DNA of 64,000 nucleotides from Bacteroidota bacterium (GCA_026224775.1 JAMFRP010000017.1:1-64000); one strand, 5' to 3'; counted from the stretch's first letter, positions 1 to 10,344 are shown. Notes: generated from the letters alone by a model not told the origin. Numbers and translations: made by a program.

Positions 1-53
1 GAAATAAGTTTAGTGTCTCTCTAACTATCTGTTAACCCAAACTCAACAAAAGT

Positions 54-3000
54 ATGAAATTAAATGCTTTTTCTACGGTCATGCATAAACCATGGCTGAA
101 AAAAATCTCATTGATCATGAAATTGACCACCCTAATTATATTAGTTGCTCTATTGCAGTGCAGTGCCAGGGGGTTTAGTCAGAAAATCAATTTAAATGAA
201 ACAAATACCCCTTTAAAAAAGGTACTGCAACAAATTAATAAGCAAACAGGATACGCTTTTTTCTACGATTCAAAAGATGTAGCAAACAAAAGCGTTAGCG
301 TGCAATTAAAAGATGCATCTGTTGAGGAAGCATTGAGCAAATGCTTGCAAAACCAGGCATTGTCTTATAAAATAATCGCTAAAACCATTATTTTACAGCA
401 GGAAGATCAGGTTTCTAAAAGTTATGGAACGAGCCCAATCGTTATTAAAGGTAAAGTAACCGATGAGAAAAATGAAACGTTACCCGGTGTAACTATAAAG
501 GTGAAAAATGGTACTGCATCAACCGCATCAGACATTCACGGTAACTTTAGCATTAGTGTGCCCGATGATAAGGCCATACTGGTTTTTACTTACGTTGGTT
601 TTACCCCGCAGGAATTACCGGTAAACACTGGTGGTGAAATGGTGGTAAAATTAGTACCCAGCTCAAATAGTCTTAATGCAGTTGTTGTAACCGCACTGGG
701 TATAAAGAAAGATGAAAAGCGTATAGGCTATTCTATAACACAGGTTAGCGGCGATGAGGTATCCACTACCCGTGAGCCCACATTTGTAAATGCTTTAGCA
801 GGCAAGGTAGCCGGCCTGGTAGTTCAAAGCCCGCCCAATGGCGATGGTGGTTCTTCAAGGGTTATCTTGCGGGGATATTCCTCTTTTTCGGGTTCAAACC
901 AACCTTTATATGTTATTGATGGTGTGCCTATTAACAGCAATACCCGTGAAAATACCAATGACGAAAGTAAAGTATACGGTGGTTCTGACCCGGGCGATGG
1001 CTTAAACTCCATCAATCCGGATGATATTGAAAGTATCAGTATATTAAAAGGAGCTTCGGCAGCGGCACTTTATGGTGGCGGCGCGCAGGCAGGTGTTATT
1101 TTAATCACTACAAAAAAAGGGAAAAAAGGCGCAGGAGTTGGAATCACTTTTAATACCAACACCGTTTTTGAAAAAATGATACCTTATGATCACCTGCAAA
1201 CAGAATATGGTCGTGGTTATTATGGCAGGTTATATACAGCCGCCGATGATACGGTAAGTTTCTTTTACGGCGGCCTTGGTAACAACTCAGGCGACCCTCC
1301 GGGATGGTCATGGGGAGCGAAGATAGAGGGCCAGCCATTTTTAGATATAGACGGTAAAGTAAAACCGTATGTTTTACAAAGCGCTGCTGAAAACTTCGAC
1401 AGGTTTTATAATATAGGTATAACATCAACCAATAGCGTTGCCTTAACCAAGGGTTATGATGATGGATCATATCGCGTATCTCTTTCTGATACCAGGGATG
1501 ATTCCCCTACGCCGGGGGAAGGATATGAGCGCTATAATGCTGTGTTTAGTTTAAACCAGGATTTCGGTAAGCGTTTTCATACAAATTTTAAAGTCGACCT
1601 GTCGAGAGTACTGCGTTTAAACGCGCCGCTTGAGCGTGGCGACGGGCGTGGCTCAATGGGCCAGAGTTATCCGCGTATAGCCAACACTACCGATATTACG
1701 CTGTTGGATGAAAAGGATGCTGATGGTAACTTTTTATCAACCTATACGGCCAACCCTTACGTACAGATAGAAAAAGTAAAAAATGATCAAACACAAAACC
1801 GGGTATTAACTTCGGCTAATCTTACTTATGATATCACCGATCATTTGCATGCCAACTTTATAACGGGCCTTGATTATATTAATACCGATGGTGTATTTGC
1901 GGTATTCCCCAATAATGTAACCAACAATACCGGTATTTATCAAACTTCAACTTATCAACAACAAAGAACTGATGTACGCGGTACGTTGAATTATGATACC
2001 AAGTTTAGTGATTTCACGCTGACTGTTTTAGCCGGTGTCGAGTCTCAAAACGCAAGTCAATATTCACTTACCATGGGTGGCTCAAATTTTATTGATCCAG
2101 GCCAGTTAAATTTCAGCAATTTAAAAACAGTGAATTTGCCGACAGAGCTTCATAGCCCACGTTATGAAACAAATTCTGTTTTTGCCCAGGCTGATCTCGG
2201 TTATAAGAATTATTTATTCCTTGAAGTTACCGGCCGTAATGATTGGTATTCAGCTCTTACATCAAATTTAAATAATTCTAAAAACTACCTGGCTTACCCG
2301 TCGGCTAACTTAAGCTATGTGTTTAGTGATGCGCTGCATATTGATCCTAAAGTGTTATCATTCGGTAAATTAAGGGCAGCCTTTGGACAAACAGGTAGTA
2401 ACCCTACGCCACAGCAAACCGATCTTACATTTACTTCACAGGGTGCGCTGAATGGCATCCCATTAAGCGAAGTGACCAACAATGCTGCTCCGCCAGCGAG
2501 CTTAAAGCCCGAAGTAACTACAGAATCGGAGATTGGTACGGAGTTGAAATTTTTTAACAACCGCTTATCACTTGATGCAGATTACTACTACAAAAAATCA
2601 GATAATTTCCTGCTGCCGATAACTATAAGTAACAGTACCACTTTTAGCTCGGTTTATGTGAATGCAGGTAATATGTATGATAAAGGTTTTGAAGTATTAC
2701 TAGCTGGTACACCTATAAAAACCAGGAATTTTACATGGGATGTAAGCGTTAATGCAGCTAAAAACAAAAATATGGTTACCGCGCTTGCACCGGGCCTTGG
2801 AACAGGTATCGATCTGTATTATAACATCGAGGCCAGGGTAGGATACCCACTGGGCTCTATATTTGGTTCTACTTACCAAAGAACGCCAAGCGGGCAAATA
2901 GTTTACCAACTTGAAAACTCGCAAACCGGCGACTCGGGCACACCTAACTCTGTTATTATTGCTAAAAACAGCGGCGATAATTATTTGGGTTCAGCTAACC

Positions 3001-3545
3001 CCGATTGGTCTGGCGGTATAACCAATACATTTACTTATAAAGATTTCTCCTTCAGCTTCCTGATTGATGGTCAATTTGGCGGCCAGGTTTATGAAGCCGA
3101 TGCGATATGGACCAATTACTTCGGTAATTCAATGGCTTCGCTTTTGGGTCGCGATGGTACGTACATACCTAACGGTGTAATTAATACGGGAACTGCAGCT
3201 GCACCGGTATATGTGAAAAATACATTGCCTTACAGCTCATATATCCAGTTTAATGATAACGGAAACGCGGATAAGATCATCAATGAATCAAATGTATTCA
3301 GCAGGACCTTTATTAAATTCCGCCAGGTATCGTTAGGATATAAAATTCCCAAAAGCATACTGCTTAAAACCTTTATCAAGTCAGCTACTTTTTCACTTAT
3401 CGGGCGTAACCTTTTCTATATCAGGAAAGACCTGCCTACGTTTGATCCCGAAGCATCTGACAGTATAGGTACCGGTTTTGGTTATGATAGCGGAGGTTCG
3501 CCAACCAGCCGCACCTATGGGTTTAACTTAAATGCAAGTTTTTAA
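54..3545 (+). CDS. SusC/RagA-type TonB-dependent outer membrane transporter with STN domain
   Basis: A 1163-residue outer-membrane transporter that would import oligosaccharides with the SusD lipoprotein encoded 20 bp downstream. An N-terminal extension leads into a hydrophobic signal at about residues 20-43. An STN domain follows (about 45-95, with the 'GYAFFYDSKDV' signature), then a carboxypeptidase-like regulatory domain (about 130-200), a plug with 'PLYVIDGVPI', and a beta-barrel ending in a C-terminal Phe. In Bacteroidota, an STN domain usually means the receptor signals to a FecR-type anti-sigma factor. That pair would be expected just upstream, outside the window. The first ATG is kept because family members commonly carry such an extension, although an internal Met at residue 22 is also plausible. 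Family assignment is secure. The substrate is inferred only from the downstream GH20 and GH29 genes. Confidence 0.93.
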   Translation: MKLNAFSTVMHKPWLKKISLIMKLTTLIILVALLQCSARGFSQKINLNETNTPLKKVLQQINKQTGYAFFYDSKDVANKSVSVQLKDASVEEALSKCLQNQALSYKIIAKTIILQQEDQVSKSYGTSPIVIKGKVTDEKNETLPGVTIKVKNGTASTASDIHGNFSISVPDDKAILVFTYVGFTPQELPVNTGGEMVVKLVPSSNSLNAVVVTALGIKKDEKRIGYSITQVSGDEVSTTREPTFVNALAGKVAGLVVQSPPNGDGGSSRVILRGYSSFSGSNQPLYVIDGVPINSNTRENTNDESKVYGGSDPGDGLNSINPDDIESISILKGASAAALYGGGAQAGVILITTKKGKKGAGVGITFNTNTVFEKMIPYDHLQTEYGRGYYGRLYTAADDTVSFFYGGLGNNSGDPPGWSWGAKIEGQPFLDIDGKVKPYVLQSAAENFDRFYNIGITSTNSVALTKGYDDGSYRVSLSDTRDDSPTPGEGYERYNAVFSLNQDFGKRFHTNFKVDLSRVLRLNAPLERGDGRGSMGQSYPRIANTTDITLLDEKDADGNFLSTYTANPYVQIEKVKNDQTQNRVLTSANLTYDITDHLHANFITGLDYINTDGVFAVFPNNVTNNTGIYQTSTYQQQRTDVRGTLNYDTKFSDFTLTVLAGVESQNASQYSLTMGGSNFIDPGQLNFSNLKTVNLPTELHSPRYETNSVFAQADLGYKNYLFLEVTGRNDWYSALTSNLNNSKNYLAYPSANLSYVFSDALHIDPKVLSFGKLRAAFGQTGSNPTPQQTDLTFTSQGALNGIPLSEVTNNAAPPASLKPEVTTESEIGTELKFFNNRLSLDADYYYKKSDNFLLPITISNSTTFSSVYVNAGNMYDKGFEVLLAGTPIKTRNFTWDVSVNAAKNKNMVTALAPGLGTGIDLYYNIEARVGYPLGSIFGSTYQRTPSGQIVYQLENSQTGDSGTPNSVIIAKNSGDNYLGSANPDWSGGITNTFTYKDFSFSFLIDGQFGGQVYEADAIWTNYFGNSMASLLGRDGTYIPNGVINTGTAAAPVYVKNTLPYSSYIQFNDNGNADKIINESNVFSRTFIKFRQVSLGYKIPKSILLKTFIKSATFSLIGRNLFYIRKDLPTFDPEASDSIGTGFGYDSGGSPTSRTYGFNLNASF

Positions 3546-3565
3546 CATAAAGGAGGAAAATAATC

Positions 3566-5044
3566 ATGAAAAATACAACATATAAATTTTTATCTTTTCT
3601 TCTTGCAACTGCTTTAGTAACAGGTTGTACAAAGAATTTTGAAAAGATCAACTCAAACCCGGATGCTACCACAACAGTATCTTCAGCAGCGCTTTTGTCT
3701 GATGCGCTTGTAAGAACAAGTACTGTAGATATGGAGAGCCGTTTTAATTATTGCCATGCGTTTGTGCAATATGGGTACAGCTCATTTTGGTCAGGCACCA
3801 ATTATATAGTATCAGATGGTCCGGCATCATCACTATGGAATAATTTTTACACTCCAGCATTAACAAGTCTTGACTATTTAATAAATCAAACAAAAAATGA
3901 TGCTACACAGGCAAGCACTTATGCTGCTGCCCGTATATGGCGTGTATTTATCTTTCAAAAGCTAACTGATTTTTATGGCGATATTCCTTACAGCCAATCG
4001 GGGTTAGCTTTAACTGATAAAATATATACCCCTGTTTATGATTCGCAGCAAAGCATATATGCCAGTTTGGTAACAGAATTGAGGGCATCTATAGCTTTAT
4101 TAGCTGCAAACAGTTCGCAAACAGTTGAAGGTGATCAGTTTTATAGCGGGAGTGCTTCTGAGTGGAAAAAATTAGGTGCATCGTTACTATTAAAAGTTGG
4201 TATGCGCTTAATTAAGGTGGATCCTACACAGGCATCAGCACTTGCTAAAGAAGCAGTGGCCGACGGGGTAATGACCAGCAATACTGATATGCCAATATTA
4301 GTCCACAGCGCTACTTTTGCTAACGGTATTTATACCGTAGTTGAAGATGGTGTTGAACATTTCTTTTTACATAAAACGCTGGTATCAGAAATGCAGACGG
4401 CGAATGATCCACGCCTGGGAATTTATGGTGCAATTTATGATAAGCCGGTTTCAGCAGGTGGGGTTATTATAAGTGATACAACGGCTAACTTTATCGGTTA
4501 TAGTTTCAACAGCAGCGACCCGCAGCCAACAGTAAGGATAAATGCTTCAGTATTTGGCCAGCAGACTACGCCATTCTTTGATTATCAGTATGCTGAAGTT
4601 GCATTTCTGGAAGCGGAGGCGGTAGTACGCGGTTACATTACCGGCGATGCGAATACTTTTTATACCAAAGGTGTAACAGCGCAAATGCAATCATTGGCTT
4701 TACTGCCAACCAATCCAACCATCACAACTACGCAGATCACCGCTTACCTGACTCAAAATCCGCTTCCAACGACGGCTGAGGCTCAGATAGAAAGGATCAA
4801 TACAGAATACTGGCTGGCAGGTTTTGCGTTTGACGGGGAAGATGAGTATGCCAACTGGCGTCGTACAGGTTACCCTGTATTAACGCCTAATCCGGGGAGT
4901 ATTTCAAAAACTATTCCTCGTAAGATGGTATATCCGCAAAGCGAATTTAATTTGAACAATGCCAATGTAAATGCCGCGCTCGCAGCATACGGCAACGAAA
5001 ATACATTTAACTCCGCAGCCATAGTTTGGTGGGATAAACAATAA
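3566..5044 (+). CDS. SusD/RagB family surface lipoprotein
   Basis: A 492-residue glycan-binding lipoprotein expected to cap the SusC barrel encoded just before it. The signal peptide ends in a lipobox, 'ALVTGC', with Cys21 as the lipidation site. The following 'KNFEKINSNPDATTTVS' segment is typical of the SusD-like_2 subgroup. A strong purine-rich ribosome-binding site (AAAGGAGGAAAA) lies before the ATG, which is unusual among genes of this window, where SD motifs are mostly weak. It is co-transcribed with the SusC gene. Two hairpins follow the stop codon, so the hydrolase genes downstream may be transcribed separately or at a lower level. Confidence 0.92.
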   Translation: MKNTTYKFLSFLLATALVTGCTKNFEKINSNPDATTTVSSAALLSDALVRTSTVDMESRFNYCHAFVQYGYSSFWSGTNYIVSDGPASSLWNNFYTPALTSLDYLINQTKNDATQASTYAAARIWRVFIFQKLTDFYGDIPYSQSGLALTDKIYTPVYDSQQSIYASLVTELRASIALLAANSSQTVEGDQFYSGSASEWKKLGASLLLKVGMRLIKVDPTQASALAKEAVADGVMTSNTDMPILVHSATFANGIYTVVEDGVEHFFLHKTLVSEMQTANDPRLGIYGAIYDKPVSAGGVIISDTTANFIGYSFNSSDPQPTVRINASVFGQQTTPFFDYQYAEVAFLEAEAVVRGYITGDANTFYTKGVTAQMQSLALLPTNPTITTTQITAYLTQNPLPTTAEAQIERINTEYWLAGFAFDGEDEYANWRRTGYPVLTPNPGSISKTIPRKMVYPQSEFNLNNANVNAALAAYGNENTFNSAAIVWWDKQ

Positions 5045-5055
5045 AATGGTTTAGT

Positions 5056-5090
5056 TGAAAGCATACCCGGTGAATGCCGGGGTGCTTTCA
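5056..5090 (+). terminator. Hairpin just after the susD stop codon
   Basis: TGAAAGCA and TGCTTTCA arms enclose CCCGG/CCGGG, forming an imperfect but strong stem. No T-run follows, so it may be an mRNA-stabilising or attenuating hairpin rather than a full terminator. A SusC/SusD message is commonly more abundant than the downstream hydrolase genes, and such a hairpin would fit that. Confidence 0.5.
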
Positions 5091-5194
5091 CTAAGCAATA
5101 ATGAAGATGGTAAGGCGCTGGTTCTTTTGAATCATTATTACCATTCATTGAAAATACTGACCGTTATTACAATTGGTTAGTTTAGTGTGTGTGG

Positions 5195-5227
5195 ACATAG
5201 CCCGGGCGGGCTCGGGCTATGTATTTT
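5195..5227 (+). terminator. Rho-independent terminator between susD and the GH20 gene
   Basis: A perfect 10-bp stem (ACATAGCCCG / CGGGCTATGT) with an 8-nt loop is followed by ATTTTTC. This is the clearest terminator of the 287-bp gap between susD and the hexosaminidase gene, and suggests GH20-GH29 have their own promoter or are read through partially. Confidence 0.75.
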
Positions 5228-5331
5228 TCGTCCAATTGCATAGCCATGTTTATTTGTTAAGAAATACTTTAAAATGGCTGGTTACCTTTAATTTGCCTTA
5301 TGTTAGCAATTTTTAAGAATAATTAATAATA

Positions 5332-7635
5332 ATGAAGATAAAATACACACCTACCGTTTTATTGTTTTTGGCGATAACATTAGTAAATATTTGTGCCAAT
5401 GCTCAGCAAGCAGCGGTAAAATATCCAATAATACCTTATCCAACATCTTTGACTCCCGAAAGCGGAAATTTTGTAATAACTCCGGCTACACGCATAGTTG
5501 TACCGGGCAAACTGTTTATTAACGAAGCCGTTATGCTCAACAGTTTTTTTTCCAATAGCTTTGGTAAAGCACTTCAGAAGAGCATACAACCCGTAAATCA
5601 CGCGATATTATTAAAATATGATGCAGCTATTATAGCTGATGAAGGCTACACGCTTTCCATATCCCCAAAACAGATAACAATTACAGCCAGAACACCCGCA
5701 GGTATGTTTATGGCGATACAAACTATAAGGCAATTACTGCCTGCCAGTATTGAAGTTGCAAATGCAAAACCACCTAAAAACCTTTCGCTCCCGGCTGTTT
5801 ATATTAAGGATGAACCCGCTTATGCCTGGCGGGGTATGCACCTTGATGTGGCAAGGCATTTCTTCTCTATCGCTTACCTTAAAAAATTTATTAATGTAAT
5901 GTCGCTTTACAAAATGAATAAGCTGCATTTACATTTAACTGATGATCAGGGCTGGCGTATCGAAATAAAAAAATACCCCAAACTAACCGAAGAGGGTGCA
6001 TGGCGCACATTTGATAAAAATGATTCGGCATGTATGAAACGCGCTCCGGATAATCCTGATTTTGCTCTCGATACGGAACATATCATCCACAAAAATGGCA
6101 AAACCCTGTATGGCGGTTTTTATACCCAGCAGGAAATGAAAGACCTTGTTGCTTATGCTGCGGCAAGGCATATAGATATTATTCCCGAAGTTGATATGCC
6201 TGGGCATATGATGGCAGCCATAAACTCTTACCCCTTTTTAACCTGCAATGGCGAAAATAAATGGGGCGAAGACTTCACAAAGCCTATCTGCCCCTGCAAT
6301 GAAAGCACCTTTGATTTTGCCGAGAATGTATTCAGCGAGATAATGGATATTTTCCCATCTAAATATATTCACATAGGTGGCGATGAAGTTGACCGTAGTG
6401 ATTGGGCAAAATCTGATGCCTGTAAAGCATTGATGAAACGGGAGGGAATAAAAGACCTGCCTGCACTGCAAAGCTATTTCATTAACCGCATGGAAGTCTT
6501 TTTCAATTCGCATGGCAGGAAAATGATAGGCTGGGACGAGATACTGGAAGGCGGCGTAAGCAAAACAGCTATTATTATGTATTGGCGTGGCTGGGTGCCT
6601 GATGCACCTGCAAAAGCAGCTAAGCTTGGTAATAAAGTAATTATGACACCCGGTAGCCCTTTATATTTTGATGCGATACCCGATAAGAATTCCATACCCG
6701 CGGTTTATAATTTTAATATCATCCCCAAAGGGCTAACTGCTGCTGAAGGCAAGAATATCATAGGTGCGCAGGCGAACATCTGGACGGAAAACATCCCATC
6801 TGAAAAACGTGCCGACTATATGTATATGCCCCGTATGACCGCTCTGGCAGAAGTGTTATGGACGAATCATCCCGATTATGATTCTTATTTACAGCGTTTG
6901 GATAGTCAGTATGCACGGTTGGATATACTGAACGTTCATTACCGTTTGCCTGATCTTTCGGGTTTCTTACAATCAAATGTATTTACCGATCAGGATACCT
7001 TAACTGTAACCAGCCCGTTGCCAAATTTAGTCATCAGGTATACTACCGATGGTACTTTGCCGGTTGTAAACTCAACCTTATTAAACAAGCCGCTTATTAT
7101 TACCCAATCACAACGGATACGTTTAACAGCATTTAAACCTGACGGCACCCATGGCGATGTATATAATTTACAATATGACAAACAGAGCCTTGCCGCACCT
7201 GAAAGCGTTGCTCTGGTAAGTGATGGGCTAATATGCAGGGATTATAAGCAGTTTTATAAACTGGCAGCATTAATACCTGATACCAAACCCGATACCACTT
7301 TTATTGCAAGAACCATCACAGTACCCCAGTTTGCCGAGGCTCCGGCTTTCGGCCTTAAGTACCGGGGTTACCTGGATGTTCCGCAGGATGGTATTTATAG
7401 TTTTTATTTAACCTGCGATGACGGTGGTACTTTAAAAATCGCGGGCCGGGAAGTGGTTGATAATGATGGCCTGCACTCCGCCATTGAGAAAAACGGGCAA
7501 ATAGCTTTGAAAAAAGGGTTACACAGCATGGCACTTGATTTTATTGAAGGTGGTGGTGGCTATACCCTGAAATTGAAATACAGCTTAAACGGATCAGCAC
7601 CGCAGGATATACCGGCGCAATGGCTCAAGAATTAA
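5332..7635 (+). CDS. GH20 beta-N-acetylhexosaminidase with chitobiase C-terminal and PA14 domains
   Basis: An exported exo-hydrolase that removes terminal beta-linked GlcNAc or GalNAc. The 767 residues begin with a signal peptide (about 1-24) and an N-terminal GH20b-type domain. The GH20 barrel follows, with 'HIGGDEVDRSDW': Asp351-Glu352 form the substrate-assisted catalytic pair. After it come a chitobiase/hexosaminidase C-terminal beta-sandwich (about 555-610, 'IRYTTDGTLPV') and a PA14-like module (about 640-765, 'GIYSFYLTCDDGGTLKI'). The enzyme is probably periplasmic or surface-associated. It is separated by only 8 bp from the fucosidase gene, which suggests joint action on fucosylated N-acetylglucosamine glycans. 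Confidence 0.95.
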   Translation: MKIKYTPTVLLFLAITLVNICANAQQAAVKYPIIPYPTSLTPESGNFVITPATRIVVPGKLFINEAVMLNSFFSNSFGKALQKSIQPVNHAILLKYDAAIIADEGYTLSISPKQITITARTPAGMFMAIQTIRQLLPASIEVANAKPPKNLSLPAVYIKDEPAYAWRGMHLDVARHFFSIAYLKKFINVMSLYKMNKLHLHLTDDQGWRIEIKKYPKLTEEGAWRTFDKNDSACMKRAPDNPDFALDTEHIIHKNGKTLYGGFYTQQEMKDLVAYAAARHIDIIPEVDMPGHMMAAINSYPFLTCNGENKWGEDFTKPICPCNESTFDFAENVFSEIMDIFPSKYIHIGGDEVDRSDWAKSDACKALMKREGIKDLPALQSYFINRMEVFFNSHGRKMIGWDEILEGGVSKTAIIMYWRGWVPDAPAKAAKLGNKVIMTPGSPLYFDAIPDKNSIPAVYNFNIIPKGLTAAEGKNIIGAQANIWTENIPSEKRADYMYMPRMTALAEVLWTNHPDYDSYLQRLDSQYARLDILNVHYRLPDLSGFLQSNVFTDQDTLTVTSPLPNLVIRYTTDGTLPVVNSTLLNKPLIITQSQRIRLTAFKPDGTHGDVYNLQYDKQSLAAPESVALVSDGLICRDYKQFYKLAALIPDTKPDTTFIARTITVPQFAEAPAFGLKYRGYLDVPQDGIYSFYLTCDDGGTLKIAGREVVDNDGLHSAIEKNGQIALKKGLHSMALDFIEGGGGYTLKLKYSLNGSAPQDIPAQWLKN

Positions 7636-7643
7636 ATAAACTC

Positions 7644-9080
7644 ATGAAAAAAAGCATTTTACCATTTTTGTTACTTATTGCAGGCAGTTTGTTTGCCCAG
7701 CAGCATAATATGTCAAAAACGTATGTACCGCCAGCTGATACACTGGTACAACGAAAGTTGAATAAATGGCAGGACCTGAAATTTGGCCTATTTATGCACT
7801 GGGGTACTTACAGTGAGTGGGGAGTGGTTGAAAGCTGGAGCATATGCCCCGAAGACGAGGGCTGGACACAGCGTAAAGGCCCCTACGGAGCTGATTACTA
7901 TACGTACAAAAAAGCATACGAGAATTTGCAAACCACGTTTAACCCAACGCGTTTCGATCCTGAAAAATGGGTAAAGGCTGCTAAATATGCAGGTATGAAA
8001 TATGTTATTTTCACTGCCAAGCACCACGATGGTTTTTGCATGTTTGATACAAAACAAACCGACTATAAAATAACCAGTACAAAAACGCCATTCTCAACAA
8101 ATCCAAGGAGTAATGTAACTAAGGAAATATTTAACGCATTCAGCAAAGAGAATTTTATGATCGGGGCCTATTTTTCAAAGCCCGACTGGCATTCGAATGA
8201 TTACTGGTGGTCCTATTTTCCACCTAAGGACCGGAACGTAAATTATGATCCGGCTAAATACCCTGAACGCTGGCAAAAATTCACGGATTATACCTATAAT
8301 CAGATACAGGAACTAATGACCGGTTATGGTAAGGTTGATATTTTATGGCTCGATGGTGGGTGGGTGAGGCCTAAAAATACCATCGACACAACGGTTGACT
8401 GGCAGAAGACCATTACTTATGATCAGGATATTAATATGCCTAAAATTGCTGCCATGGCCCGTACAAAACAGCCGGGTTTAATAGTAGTTGACCGCACTGT
8501 TGCAGGGCAATATGAAAATTATACTACTCCCGAGCAACAGGTGCCTGATAAGCCTTTAGACCATCCATGGGAAAGCTGTATCACAATGGGTAATTCATGG
8601 AGCTATGTGCCGGGCGATCACTATAAATCCGCACAGCAAATTATTACTTTACTGGTGAAGATCGTATCGAGAGGTGGTAATTTACTGATGAACATAGGCC
8701 CGGGCCCGGATGGAGACTGGGATCCTGTAGCATACAGCAGGCTAAATGAAATTGGCGACTGGATAAAAATAAACGGCGAAGGTATATATGACACAGAACC
8801 GATAGTGCCATACTCCGAGCAAAATATATTTTACACCAAATTGAAAAGCTCGAATACTATTTATGCATTTGTTTTACCGGCTACTGATAACGTTACTTTA
8901 CCGGCAAGCATCTCTTTTAATTTAACAGGCATTAAAAAAATCAAAAAAATCAGCTTGCTTGGGGTTAACAAGAACTTAAAATATACAGTTGCCAACAATA
9001 GCGTAAAAGTAATTATACCGGCAGCTTTACAAGCCAACAATAAATTATTGCACACGGCCACCTTTAAAATTCAATATTGA
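7644..9080 (+). CDS. GH29 alpha-L-fucosidase
   Basis: A secreted or periplasmic alpha-L-fucosidase of about 478 residues. I chose the ATG at 7644 because it opens directly into a good signal peptide (MKKSILPFLLLIAGSLFAQ). An upstream in-frame ATG at 7620 lies inside the GH20 coding sequence and would only add eight residues before the signal. Family landmarks are 'KFGLFMHWGTYSEWG' near the N-terminus, 'YVIFTAKHHDGFCMF', and 'VDILWLDGGWV', where Asp237 is the expected nucleophile. 'GGNLLMNIGPGPDGDW' closes the catalytic barrel, and a short beta domain follows. It is translationally close to the GH20 gene and is the last gene of the first glycan locus. Confidence 0.94.
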   Translation: MKKSILPFLLLIAGSLFAQQHNMSKTYVPPADTLVQRKLNKWQDLKFGLFMHWGTYSEWGVVESWSICPEDEGWTQRKGPYGADYYTYKKAYENLQTTFNPTRFDPEKWVKAAKYAGMKYVIFTAKHHDGFCMFDTKQTDYKITSTKTPFSTNPRSNVTKEIFNAFSKENFMIGAYFSKPDWHSNDYWWSYFPPKDRNVNYDPAKYPERWQKFTDYTYNQIQELMTGYGKVDILWLDGGWVRPKNTIDTTVDWQKTITYDQDINMPKIAAMARTKQPGLIVVDRTVAGQYENYTTPEQQVPDKPLDHPWESCITMGNSWSYVPGDHYKSAQQIITLLVKIVSRGGNLLMNIGPGPDGDWDPVAYSRLNEIGDWIKINGEGIYDTEPIVPYSEQNIFYTKLKSSNTIYAFVLPATDNVTLPASISFNLTGIKKIKKISLLGVNKNLKYTVANNSVKVIIPAALQANNKLLHTATFKIQY

Positions 9081-9276
9081 TCTCTTGCCTGTGCTGTACC
9101 GCGGCACAAGTGAAACAGCTGGTACATTTGGTACACTTTTTACCCTAAAAAGGCCCAAAATAACCATGAAAAGGCAGTTTTTACATTGGTTTTAAGCTGT
9201 TTTTTTAGCAAAAAATGCCCGTTTTAGACTTAAAAATGGTTAGAAAACAACGTTTTTTGCTCATTTTTCACTCATT

Positions 9277-9310
9277 TTTGATGAAAAATTTAAAGTTTTT
9301 ATAGCTTTTG
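9277..9310 (+). promoter_or_regulatory. Possible Bacteroidota-type promoter before the nucleoside phosphorylase gene
   Basis: The 330-bp gap 9081-9410 is A/T-rich with no ORF or clear hairpin. It holds TTTG at 9277-9280 and, 21 bases later, TA-GCT-TTTG at 9302-9310. This resembles the Bacteroidota -33 TTTG / -7 TAnnTTTG pattern but has one extra spacer base in the -7 element. Nothing else was seen in this gap. Confidence 0.25.
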
Positions 9311-9410
9311 CCTTAGGATTAGCGCACTAATTAGACATGTATCGAGTTGTTACAAAACAAGACGGAAGGGGGAAATCAGTACCTTTATAAGGATATAAGG
9401 AATTACCACG

Positions 9411-10295
9411 ATGTTAAGATTTTTTAATACAGACTTGATTACTAATCCGGATGGAAGTGTCTACCATTTAAAACTGCTGCCCAACGATATTGCGGGAACA
9501 ATTATTACTGTTGGGGATCCTTCACGGGTAGCAGAAGTAAGCCGACATTTTGACCGGCTGGAAGTGGAAAAGAGCAACCGGGAGTTTATTACCCACACCG
9601 GGTGGCTGGGTAATAAACGGTTAACGGTGATCTCCACGGGAATCGGCACGGGCAATATCGATATTGTGTTAAATGAATTGGACGCCCTGGCTAATATAAA
9701 CCTGGAGTCACGGACCGCTAAAGAGAAGCTTACGTCATTGAATATTATCCGGATAGGTACTTCCGGTGCTTTACAGCCTGATGTGCCGGTGGATAGTCTG
9801 CTGGTTTCCAGTCATGCTATTGGGATGGACAGTCTGATGCACTACTATAATGTCGCTGTTCCGGCTGATGTGTTAGATTTACTTAACGCTTTTAAGGAGA
9901 GCACATCATTTTGGCCGGGTTTAAACCCTTATATTTCTTTAGCAAGCCCGGTATTAATGAGCACTTTAGGGGAAGAGCTTTTATCTGGCATCACTTTAAC
10001 CGCGCCGGGATTTTACGCGCCACAGGGCCGGATCCTGCGTGGTGGATCCAATTTTCCGGATCTACTGAAACAACTAAGCGGGATGGATATTTGCGGAAGG
10101 AAAATCACCAACATGGAAATGGAAACCGCGGCCATATATGGATTAGCAGCCAACCTGGGGCACCAGGCAATTTCCTTTAATGTGATCATGGCAAACCGTT
10201 CGGATGATCAGTTTAGCGCCGACCCGGCGAAAAGTATGGAAAAATCCATTCAATTGATCCTGGAACGGATTATTCAAAGTAGTGAAATAGATTAA
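9411..10295 (+). CDS. Nucleoside phosphorylase (uridine/purine phosphorylase family)
   Basis: A 294-residue cytoplasmic enzyme predicted to cleave nucleosides with phosphate to a base and ribose-1-phosphate. The N-terminal 'IAGTIITVGDPSRVAEVSRHFD' is the phosphate-binding region of the PNP/UDP phosphorylase superfamily. 'VISTGIGTGNIDIVLNEL', 'IIRIGTSGALQPDVPVDSLLV' and the C-terminal 'ITNMEMETAAIYGLA' (the ribose-binding Met-Glu-Met-Glu type motif) all fit. Overall it most resembles uridine phosphorylase-like proteins of Bacteroidota; base specificity cannot be decided from the sequence. It stands alone, flanked by non-coding DNA, so it is probably a single-gene transcript. Confidence 0.88.
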   Translation: MLRFFNTDLITNPDGSVYHLKLLPNDIAGTIITVGDPSRVAEVSRHFDRLEVEKSNREFITHTGWLGNKRLTVISTGIGTGNIDIVLNELDALANINLESRTAKEKLTSLNIIRIGTSGALQPDVPVDSLLVSSHAIGMDSLMHYYNVAVPADVLDLLNAFKESTSFWPGLNPYISLASPVLMSTLGEELLSGITLTAPGFYAPQGRILRGGSNFPDLLKQLSGMDICGRKITNMEMETAAIYGLAANLGHQAISFNVIMANRSDDQFSADPAKSMEKSIQLILERIIQSSEID

Positions 10296-10344
10296 ATAGT
10301 TTGCTTCCTGTTTTGGACTATTGAGATTTCCGAAAATCAAAAAA

